A DNA stretch of 64,000 nucleotides from Bradyrhizobium sp. SZCCHNS1050 (GTDB lineage Bacteria; Pseudomonadota; Alphaproteobacteria; Rhizobiales; Xanthobacteraceae): positions 992,001 through 1,056,000 of the forward strand of contig NZ_JAUETR010000001.1 of assembly GCF_032484785.1 (NCBI RefSeq), written 5' to 3'. Position numbers and translations under genes: made by a program. Shown in pieces: positions 57,975-64,000 of this stretch; within the stretch, counting starts at the first letter, position 1; each line of letters starts with the position of its first letter. The notes below the pieces were generated by a model. It worked only from the letters and a program-made list of their open reading frames with translations. It searched no databases and was not told the DNA's origin.

Positions 57975-58877
57975 ATGTTCGACCTCAACCAGCTGCGCTG
58001 CTTCGTCACCGTGGCCGAGGAGCTGCATTTCGGCCGCGCCGCGATCCGGCTCAACATGACGCAGCCGCCGCTGTCGCGGCAGATCCAGGTGCTGGAGCAC
58101 ATCATCGATGCGGTGCTGCTGGAGCGCACCAGCCGCTCGGTCAAGCTGACGCCGGCCGGGCGCAGCTTTTTGCCCGAGGCACGGCGCATCCTGAAGATGG
58201 CCGAGAGCGCCGCCCAGGTGGCGCAGCGCATTGCCAGCGGCAAGAGCGGCTCGCTCAAGATCGGCTTCACCGCGGCCGCGGCTTACAGCTTCCTGCCCGA
58301 TCTGGTCGCCGCCTGCCGCAGCGAGCTTCCAGAAGCCGATCTGTCGCTGAAGGAAATGGTCTCCGGCGACCAGATCGAGGCGCTGGCCTCCGGCCAGATC
58401 GACGCCGGCCTGCTGCGGCCGCCGATCGCGCGCCCCGAATTCGCCACCCGCCGCGTCGTCGCCGAGCCGCTCTGCGCCGCGCTGCCGCGCCGCCATCGTC
58501 TCGCCTCCGCCGAGGCCGTGTCGATCCGTGATTTCGACGGCCAGAACTTCATCATGTATTCGCAGACCGAGGCGCGCTATTTCCACGATCTCCTGGTGTC
58601 GCAGTTCATGCGTGCAGAGGTGTTGCCCCGCTACGTGCAGCACCTGAGCCAGATCCACTCGATCCTGGCGATGGTGCGCGCCGGCCTCGGGCTTGCGATC
58701 GTGCCCGAAGCTGCCTCCAGCCTGAAGATCGCCGATGTCCGGCTGCGGCCGCTGAAGCTGCGCAACCCGACGCCGGCCGAGCTGTTCCTGGTCTGGCGGC
58801 GCGATCACGACAATCCGCTGCTGCCGGCACTGGTCGAGCTGGCCGGCAATCTCGCCGTGCAGCACGCGGAAGATTGA
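57975..58877 (+). CDS. LysR-family regulator of the glucarate/galactarate operon
   Basis: A 300-residue LysR regulator. MFDLNQLRCFVTVAEELHFGRAAIRLNMTQPPLSRQIQVLE (positions about 1-41) is the winged helix-turn-helix, close to the CatR/CbbR/BenM type. An effector domain follows (LPRYVQHLSQIHSILAMVRAGLGLAIVPE). The ATG at 57975 is chosen because the upstream frame is unlike any LysR protein. It lies directly before kdgD-gudD-aldehyde-dehydrogenase-garD, in the same direction. The inverted repeat at 58872-58896 is its likely binding site. Confidence 0.93.
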   Translation: MFDLNQLRCFVTVAEELHFGRAAIRLNMTQPPLSRQIQVLEHIIDAVLLERTSRSVKLTPAGRSFLPEARRILKMAESAAQVAQRIASGKSGSLKIGFTAAAAYSFLPDLVAACRSELPEADLSLKEMVSGDQIEALASGQIDAGLLRPPIARPEFATRRVVAEPLCAALPRRHRLASAEAVSIRDFDGQNFIMYSQTEARYFHDLLVSQFMRAEVLPRYVQHLSQIHSILAMVRAGLGLAIVPEAASSLKIADVRLRPLKLRNPTPAELFLVWRRDHDNPLLPALVELAGNLAVQHAED

Positions 58878-58896
58878 TATCTGATCTGCATCAATC
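58872..58896. promoter_or_regulatory. LysR box GATTGAT-N11-ATCAATC ahead of the glucarate operon
   Basis: GATTGAT (58872-58878) and ATCAATC (58890-58896) form a perfect 7-bp inverted repeat separated by 11 bp, giving the T-N11-A core typical of LysR-type binding sites. It overlaps the last codons of the LysR gene and lies 116 bp upstream of the kdgD start (59012). A related ATCGATACCATCATTGG stretch follows and may be the activation half-site. Confidence 0.8.
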
Positions 58897-59011
58897 GATA
58901 CCATCATTGGCTTGGACCGGCATCGAACTTGGTCCTACGACATCGCCCGGGGGAATGCGCGCCGGCGCCGGCCGCGCCCGTTCCCAAGGACATTCGTGAA
59001 GGACCCGCGCG

Positions 59012-59956
59012 ATGAGCAAGATGACCCCGACGGAAATGGCTGCGAAGATCGGCAGCGGCCTGCTCTCCTTCCCCGTGACGCCGTTCAAGGCCGACTATTC
59101 GTTCGACGAGGCCACCTATCGCGCCAACATGGACTGGCTGTGCGGCTATGACGTCGCGGGCCTGTTCGCTGCCGGCGGCACCGGCGAGTTCTTCTCGCTG
59201 ACCGCCGCCGAGGTGCCGGAGGTGGTCAAGGTCGCGGTCGACGAGACCAAGGGCCGCGTGCCCGTGCTCGCTGGCACCGGCTACGGCACCGCGATCGCGC
59301 GCGAGATCGCGATTGGCGCCGAGAAGGCCGGCGCCGACGGCCTCCTGCTGCTGCCGCCCTATCTGATGCATGCCGAGCAGGACGGCCTCGCCGCCCATGT
59401 CGAGGCGGTCTGCAAATCGGTCAAGATCGGCGTCATCGTCTACAACCGCGACAACGCCATCCTGCAGCCGGACACCCTGGCACGGCTGTGCGAGCGCTGC
59501 CCGAACCTGGTCGGCTACAAGGACGGCATCGGCGACATCGAGCTGATGACCCGTGTCTACACCAGGATGGGCGACCGCCTGACCTATATCGGCGGCCTGC
59601 CGACCGCCGAGACCTTCGCCCTGCCCTATCTCGACATGGGCGTGACGACCTACTCCTCGGCCGTGTTCAACTTCGTGCCGGAGTTCGCGACGAACTTCTA
59701 TGCCGCAGTGCGCAAGCGCGACCACGCCACCATCCAGGCCGGATTGAAGGATTTCATTTTGCCGCTGATCGCGATACGCAACCGCAAGAAGGGCTACGCG
59801 GTCTCGATCATCAAGGCCGGCATGAAGGTGATCGGCCGCGATTCCGGCCCTGTCCGCCTGCCGCTGACCGATCTGACCGCGGAGGAGATGGCGGAGCTGA
59901 CGGCGCTGGTGAAGGCGCTGCCGGGCGCCGTCTCGGCACAGCAGGCGGCGGAGTGA
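59012..59956 (+). CDS. kdgD: 5-dehydro-4-deoxyglucarate dehydratase (KdgD)
   Basis: Class I aldolase-fold enzyme that converts 5-dehydro-4-deoxy-D-glucarate (from glucarate or galactarate dehydratase) into 2-oxoglutarate semialdehyde, CO2 and water. The 314 residues start [20 protein letters not shown]. The DHDPS-type motifs are [19 protein letters not shown] (about 51-69), VIVYNRDNA with the catalytic Tyr (about 146) and [12 protein letters not shown] with the Schiff-base Lys (about 171). GAAGGAC precedes the ATG. First structural gene of the hexarate operon behind the LysR box. Confidence 0.95.
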   Translation: MSKMTPTEMAAKIGSGLLSFPVTPFKADYSFDEATYRANMDWLCGYDVAGLFAAGGTGEFFSLTAAEVPEVVKVAVDETKGRVPVLAGTGYGTAIAREIAIGAEKAGADGLLLLPPYLMHAEQDGLAAHVEAVCKSVKIGVIVYNRDNAILQPDTLARLCERCPNLVGYKDGIGDIELMTRVYTRMGDRLTYIGGLPTAETFALPYLDMGVTTYSSAVFNFVPEFATNFYAAVRKRDHATIQAGLKDFILPLIAIRNRKKGYAVSIIKAGMKVIGRDSGPVRLPLTDLTAEEMAELTALVKALPGAVSAQQAAE

Positions 59957-59962
59957 TCTTGC

Positions 59963-60085
59963 TGTCATTCCGGGGCAAGGCCGCAAGGCCTTGAACCCGG
60001 AATCTCCGAGTTGATGGATAAGAAGAGACGCAAGCCAATCTCTGGATTCCGGGTTCAGCCCTGACGGGCTGCCCCGGAATGACGG
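59963..60085. repeat. Paired palindromic intergenic repeat (two ATTCCGGG units, inverted)
   Basis: Two copies of the unit at 14757-14797, in opposite orientation: TCATTCCGGGGCAAGG...AACCCGGAATC (59965-60004) and GATTCCGGGTT...TGCCCCGGAATGA (60045-60082). The outer arms and the inner arms pair, so the whole could fold as a long cruciform or RNA hairpin. It lies between kdgD and gudD and may attenuate or punctuate the operon transcript. Confidence 0.8.
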
Positions 60086-60112
60086 AGATAGGAAGAAGAC
60101 CGGGAGGAGCAC

Positions 60113-61468
60113 ATGAGTCACGCAGCCACCAGCACCGGAATCTCCGGCGCGCCGATCGTCACCGGCATGGAGGTCATTCCGGTGGCCGGCCGTGACAGCA
60201 TGCTGCTCAATCTCAGCGGCGCGCATGGGCCGTTCTTCACCCGCAACCTCGTCATCCTCACCGACAATGCCGGCCACACTGGCGTCGGCGAGGTGCCCGG
60301 CGGAGAGAAGATCCGGCAGACGCTGGAGGATGCGAAGAGCCTGATCGTGGGCAGGAGCATCGGCGCCTGTAACACCATCCTCGCCACGATGCGTACCGCC
60401 TTCGCCGATCGTGACGCCGGCGGCCGCGGCAAGCAGACCTTCGATCTGCGCGTCATGATCCATGCGGTGACCGCAGTCGAATCCGCGCTGCTCGACCTGC
60501 TCGGCCAGCATCTCGGCCTGCCGGTGGCGGCCCTGCTCGGCGAAGGCCAGCAGCGCGCCTCCGTCGAGGCGCTCGGCTATCTGTTCTTCATCGGCGACCG
60601 CAAGAAGACCGACCTGCCCTACGCCACCGGCGAGCGCGAGAAGGACGGCTGGTATACGCTGCGACATCAGGAGGCGATGACGCCCGAAGCTGTGGTGCGG
60701 CTCGCCGAGGCGACGCACGACGCCTATGGCTTCGCCGACTTCAAGTTGAAGGGCGGCGTGCTCCGCGGCGAAGCCGAGATCGAGGCGGTGACCGCCATCG
60801 CAAAACGCTTCCCGCAGGCGCGCGTTACGCTCGACCCCAACGGCGCCTGGTCGCTCGATGAAGCGATCCGGCTGTGCAAGGACATGCACGGCATCCTGGC
60901 CTATGCCGAGGACCCCTGCGGCGCCGAGGCCGGCTTCTCCGGCCGCGAGATCATGGCCGAGTTCCGCCGCGCCACTGGCCTGCCGACCGCGACCAACATG
61001 ATCGCCACCGACTGGCGGCAGCTCAGCCATGCGCTGCGGCTCGGGGCGGTCGACATTCCCTTGGCCGACCCCCATTTCTGGACCATGCAGGGCTCGGTGC
61101 GCGTCGCCCAGACCTGCCGCGACAATGGTCTGACCTGGGGTTCGCACTCCAACAACCATTTCGACATTTCGCTGGCGATGTTCACCCACGTGGCCGCCGC
61201 TGCGCCGGGCAAGGTCACCGCCATCGACACCCACTGGATCTGGCAGGACGGCCAGGCGCTGACCAAGGCGCCGCTGCAGATCAAGGGCGGCAGGATCGCC
61301 GTGCCCGAGCAACCCGGGCTCGGTGTCGAGGTTGACCGCGGCGCCATCGAAAAGGCCCATGCGCTGTACAAGAGCCACGGGCTCGGTGCACGCGACGACG
61401 CCGTCGCAATGCAGTATCTGATCCCCGGCTGGACCTTCGACGACAAGCGCCCCTGTCTCGTGCGATGA
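60113..61468 (+). CDS. gudD: Glucarate dehydratase (enolase superfamily)
   Basis: Converts D-glucarate (and L-idarate) to 5-dehydro-4-deoxyglucarate. The 451 residues match family length. Visible catalytic features: [29 protein letters not shown]-terminal region, the Lys pair in FADFKLKGG (about 208-216), metal ligand DPNGAW (Asp about 242), EDPCGAE (Glu about 265), the T-N-M-I-A-T-D-W region and the general-base His in [10 protein letters not shown] (about 344-353). GGGAGGAGCAC precedes the ATG. Middle gene of the operon; product feeds KdgD. Confidence 0.96.
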   Translation: MSHAATSTGISGAPIVTGMEVIPVAGRDSMLLNLSGAHGPFFTRNLVILTDNAGHTGVGEVPGGEKIRQTLEDAKSLIVGRSIGACNTILATMRTAFADRDAGGRGKQTFDLRVMIHAVTAVESALLDLLGQHLGLPVAALLGEGQQRASVEALGYLFFIGDRKKTDLPYATGEREKDGWYTLRHQEAMTPEAVVRLAEATHDAYGFADFKLKGGVLRGEAEIEAVTAIAKRFPQARVTLDPNGAWSLDEAIRLCKDMHGILAYAEDPCGAEAGFSGREIMAEFRRATGLPTATNMIATDWRQLSHALRLGAVDIPLADPHFWTMQGSVRVAQTCRDNGLTWGSHSNNHFDISLAMFTHVAAAAPGKVTAIDTHWIWQDGQALTKAPLQIKGGRIAVPEQPGLGVEVDRGAIEKAHALYKSHGLGARDDAVAMQYLIPGWTFDDKRPCLVR

Positions 61469-61521
61469 CGGGGGCGATCGGTTAGATTGTCCGAGCAATC
61501 GCGCAAAGTCTGGAGAACAAC

Positions 61522-62970
61522 ATGAACGCGATCCTCAAGAATTTCATCGCCGGCGAGTGGGTCGACGGCAGCGGGGTGACCCGCAACATCAACCCGTCCA
61601 ACACCAACGACGTCGTCGGCGAATACGCCAAGGCCGACAAGGCGCAGACCGAGAAGGCGATCGCCGCCGCCAAGGCCGCCTTCCCGGCCTGGTCGCGCTC
61701 GACGCCGCAGGAGCGCTATGACGCGCTCAACAAGATCTCGGCGGAGATCCTGTCGCGCAAGGAAGAGCTCGGCCGCCTGCTGGCGCGCGAGGAGGGCAAG
61801 ACGCTGCCGGAGGGCATCGGCGAGGTCGCCCGTGCCGGCCAGATCTTTGCGTTCTTTGCCGGCGAGGCGCTGCGCCTCACCGGCGAGAAGGGCGCCTCGG
61901 TCCGTCCGGGCCTCGACGTCGAGATCACCCGCGAGGCCGTCGGCGTCGTCGGCATGATCACGCCCTGGAATTTCCCGATCGCGATCCCCGCCTGGAAGAT
62001 CGCGCCCGCGCTCTGCTACGGCAACACGGTCGTGTTCAAGCCGGCGGAGCTGGTGCCCGGCTCGGCGCATGCGCTGTCCGAGATCATCGCGCGCTCCGGC
62101 CTTCCCGCCGGCGTCTTCAACCTCGTCGTCGGCTCCGGCTCGGTGGTCGGCCAGACCCTGCTCGAGCATCCGGACGTTCACGCGATCTCCTTCACCGGCT
62201 CGGTCGGCACGGGGCGCAAGATCGCGCAGGCCTGCGTGCTGTCGAACCCGATGAAGAAGTTCCAGCTGGAGATGGGCGGCAAGAATCCGATGGTCGTGCT
62301 CGACGATGCCGACGTCAAGGTCGCGGTCGAAGCCTGTGTCAACGGCTCCTATTTCTCGACCGGCCAACGCTGCACGGCGTCCTCGCGCCTGATCGTCACC
62401 GAGGGCATCCACGACAAGTTCGTCGCGGCGATGACCGAGCGGCTCAAGGGCCTCGTGGTCGATGACGCCGTCAAGCAGGGCACCCATATCGGCCCGGTGG
62501 TCGACGCCAACCAGCTCGAGCAGGATCAGCGCTATCTCAAGATCGGCCAGGACGAAGGCGCCAAGCTCACCTGGGGCGGCGAGCTGCTCAACCGCGAGAC
62601 GCCCGGCTTCTACATGCAGCCAGCGCTGTTCACCGAGGCCACCAACGCGATGCGCATTGCCCGCGAGGAGATCTTCGGACCGGTCGCCTGCGTCATCCGC
62701 GCCAAGAACTACGACGAGGCGCTGGCGATCGCCAACGACACCGAGTTCGGCCTCGCGGCCGGCGTCTGCACCACCAGCCTGAAATACGCCTCGCACTTCA
62801 AGCGCAACAGCGAGGCCGGCATGGTGATGGTCAATTTGCCGACCGCCGGCGTCGACTATCACGTCCCGTTCGGCGGCCGCAAAGGCTCGAGCTACGGCGC
62901 CCGCGAGCAGGGCTCCTACGCGCGGGAATTCTACACGACGGTGAAGACGGCCTACACCTTCCCGGTGTGA
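61522..62970 (+). CDS. 2-oxoglutarate semialdehyde dehydrogenase (NADP-dependent aldehyde dehydrogenase)
   Basis: Oxidises 2-oxoglutarate semialdehyde to 2-oxoglutarate, the last step of the hexarate route. The 482 residues show VVGMITPWNFPIAIPAWKIAP (about 143-163), SFTGSVGTGRKI, the Glu in QLEMGGKNPMVVL (about 253) and the nucleophile Cys in YFSTGQRCTASSRLIV (about 287). The C-terminal FGGRKGSSYGAREQG is typical. GGAGAACAAC precedes the ATG. Pathway position makes the semialdehyde assignment strong, though sequence alone would only give the aldehyde dehydrogenase family. Confidence 0.92.
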   Translation: MNAILKNFIAGEWVDGSGVTRNINPSNTNDVVGEYAKADKAQTEKAIAAAKAAFPAWSRSTPQERYDALNKISAEILSRKEELGRLLAREEGKTLPEGIGEVARAGQIFAFFAGEALRLTGEKGASVRPGLDVEITREAVGVVGMITPWNFPIAIPAWKIAPALCYGNTVVFKPAELVPGSAHALSEIIARSGLPAGVFNLVVGSGSVVGQTLLEHPDVHAISFTGSVGTGRKIAQACVLSNPMKKFQLEMGGKNPMVVLDDADVKVAVEACVNGSYFSTGQRCTASSRLIVTEGIHDKFVAAMTERLKGLVVDDAVKQGTHIGPVVDANQLEQDQRYLKIGQDEGAKLTWGGELLNRETPGFYMQPALFTEATNAMRIAREEIFGPVACVIRAKNYDEALAIANDTEFGLAAGVCTTSLKYASHFKRNSEAGMVMVNLPTAGVDYHVPFGGRKGSSYGAREQGSYAREFYTTVKTAYTFPV

Positions 62971-63017
62971 GCCTCGTCCGCCGTGAGCTACCAGACGGGC
63001 CGCATCGACGGTCCACT

Positions 63018-63045
63018 CCCTCTCCCCGTTCTTACGGGGAGAGGG
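63018..63045. other. Hairpin between semialdehyde dehydrogenase and garD
   Basis: CCCTCTCCCCGT (63018-63029) and ACGGGGAGAGGG (63034-63045) form a perfect 12-bp stem with the loop TCTT. No U-run follows, so it is more likely an intergenic repeat or mRNA-processing hairpin than a simple terminator. This sequence type is, from memory, widespread between genes in Bradyrhizobium. It would separate garD from the upstream three genes to some degree. Confidence 0.55.
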
Positions 63046-63117
63046 GATGAAAGAAGCAAGTAGGCAGGCACGGCGCTCCGCGCCTTTGCCCACCCACCGG
63101 AGCGGAACGGAGCCAGC

Positions 63118-64000
63118 ATGAACCAGCAGGTCGTCGCCAACGAGGAGCCCCGCATCATCAAGCTCAACGCGCGCGACAACGTCGCGATCGTGGTGAACGA
63201 TTTCGGCCTGCCTGCCGGCACCAAATTTCCCGATGGCCTGACGCTGAGGAGCTTCGTCCCGCAGGGCCACAAGACCGCACTGGTCGACATCGCCGAGGGC
63301 GCGCCGATCGTCCGCTACGGCGAGATCATCGGCTATGCGAAGTCGCCGATCGCATCCGGCGAATGGGTGGACGAGGCTCGCATCGACATGCCTGAGGCTC
63401 CTGCCCTCGATCAGCTCGAAATCTCCACCGCGGTGCCGGCGCCGCTGCCGCCGCTCGAAGGCTACACCTTCGAAGGCTATCGCAATCGCGACGGCTCGGT
63501 CGGCACCCGCAACGTGCTGGGCATCTCGACCTCGGTCCAATGCGTCAAGGGCACGCTCGAATTCGCGATCAAGCGCATCAAGAGCGAGCTGCTGCCGAAG
63601 TACCCGAATGTCGATGACGTCGTCGCGCTTACCCACGCCTATGGCTGCGGTGTCGCGATCACGGCGCCAGATGCCGTGGTGCCGATCCGAACCCTGCAGA
63701 ACCTCGCACTGAACCCGAATTTCGGCGGCGAGATCCTCGTCGTCGGCCTCGGCTGCGAGAAGCTCGCGCCGGAGCGGCTGCTGCCGGAAGGCACTGAAGA
63801 CTCGATCGTCCGCATGCAGGACGAGGCCTTCGACGGCTTCGGCGCCATCGTCGACGCCATCATGACGCAGGCCGATCGCCGCCTTGCCGAACTCAACAAG
63901 CGCACCCGCGAGACCTGCCCGGCGTCCGATCTCGTGATCGGCCTGCAATGCGGCGGCAGCGATGCGTTCTCCGGTGTGACCGCCAATCCCGCAGTGGGCT
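63118..64000 (+). CDS. garD: Galactarate dehydratase, N-terminal part (cut by window edge)
   Basis: UxaA-family dehydratase converting galactarate to 5-dehydro-4-deoxyglucarate. From ATG 63118 (GGAGCCAGC upstream) 294 residues are visible and the frame is open at the window end. An N-terminal SAF-type domain (about 12-75, [20 protein letters not shown] ... [13 protein letters not shown]) is followed by the UxaA/GarD body: [17 protein letters not shown] (about 124-140), [11 protein letters not shown] and [14 protein letters not shown]. Full-length members have about 500 residues. It gives the operon a second entry point so that both hexarates can be used. Confidence 0.95.
   Translation, partial: MNQQVVANEEPRIIKLNARDNVAIVVNDFGLPAGTKFPDGLTLRSFVPQGHKTALVDIAEGAPIVRYGEIIGYAKSPIASGEWVDEARIDMPEAPALDQLEISTAVPAPLPPLEGYTFEGYRNRDGSVGTRNVLGISTSVQCVKGTLEFAIKRIKSELLPKYPNVDDVVALTHAYGCGVAITAPDAVVPIRTLQNLALNPNFGGEILVVGLGCEKLAPERLLPEGTEDSIVRMQDEAFDGFGAIVDAIMTQADRRLAELNKRTRETCPASDLVIGLQCGGSDAFSGVTANPAVG

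Noticed and set aside
60901..63948. Very long minus-strand open frame (over 1000 codons) opposite gudD, the aldehyde dehydrogenase and garD
   Set aside because: It is antisense to three well-supported enzymes and rich in Arg/Asp/Gly/Leu with no domain. This is a high-GC frame shadow, as is the similar frame at 58904-61498.
1..64000. tRNA, rRNA, CRISPR arrays, insertion sequences or phage genes
   Set aside because: No tRNA-like cloverleaf, rRNA segment, regularly spaced direct repeats, transposase or phage structural protein was recognised on either strand by reading. A scan with dedicated tools could still find a short element.

Overview
The window is high-GC DNA with the gene content of an alphaproteobacterium. 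Many ABC importers for sugars, amino acids and sulfonate-like ligands sit among scattered catabolic genes. The intergenic repeats (a 'GCATGATC...GATCATGC' element, 'ATTCCGGG...CCCCGGAATGA' palindromes, 'CCCTCTCCCCGT...' hairpins) are of types I associate with Bradyrhizobium and close relatives. I therefore infer a Bradyrhizobium-like soil or plant-associated heterotroph. That is inference from style and gene families, not a database match. I see no tRNA, rRNA, CRISPR array, insertion sequence or prophage.

Layout. 1-4.3 kb (minus strand): phosphate operon pstS-pstC-pstA-pstB-phoU (phoU cut by the window edge) behind a textbook tandem Pho box. 4.3-5.2 kb: non-coding, repeat-like. 5.2-14.7 kb: a LysR gene divergent from a plus-strand catabolic operon (Dabb protein, beta-hydroxyacid dehydrogenase, intradiol dioxygenase, FAD-linked 2-hydroxyacid dehydrogenase, ribose-type ABC importer with two permeases and a binding protein, YciI-like protein). 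14.8-17.8 kb (minus): aldehyde dehydrogenase, carboxymuconolactone-decarboxylase-like protein and a second beta-hydroxyacid dehydrogenase, probably part of the same catabolic set.

18.1-26.7 kb holds the most unusual block. An AprA-like flavoprotein, a 2[4Fe-4S] ferredoxin, a HEAT-repeat protein and a ferredoxin-NADP reductase (minus) face a DUF971 protein, a Crp/Fnr regulator and a taurine/nitrate-type ABC importer (plus). The importer's binding protein carries a C-terminal NosL-like domain. An 8-bp motif, CAACTAAT, occurs four times, each in an intergenic gap 65-183 bp ahead of a gene of this block. I read it as one regulon for uptake and redox conversion of an unidentified small, possibly sulfur-containing, substrate.

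27.1-33.8 kb: an SDR and a LacI-controlled second ribose-type importer, with a 14-bp palindromic operator. 34.2-35.2 kb: PAP2-type membrane phosphatase/transferase. 35.3-40.3 kb (minus): complete branched-chain amino-acid-type importer (livFGMH plus binding protein). 40.6-46.3 kb: serine beta-lactamase-like hydrolase, an orphan binding protein divergent from a TetR gene across a 20-bp perfect palindrome, and acetoacetyl-CoA synthetase. 46.3-48.5 kb: RNase Z and DNA polymerase IV. 48.7-57.5 kb: a chromate/thiol-stress island (rhodanese-ChrB fusion, ChrA, DUF1259 protein, Crp/Fnr regulator, small DUF2892 membrane protein, persulfide-dioxygenase-like hydrolase, small secreted protein, ScsB/DsbD-like reductase, DsbA-like thioredoxin). 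58.0-64 kb: glucarate/galactarate catabolism (LysR, kdgD, gudD, 2-oxoglutarate semialdehyde dehydrogenase, garD cut by the edge) with a near-ideal LysR box. Together the last pathway takes hexarates to 2-oxoglutarate.
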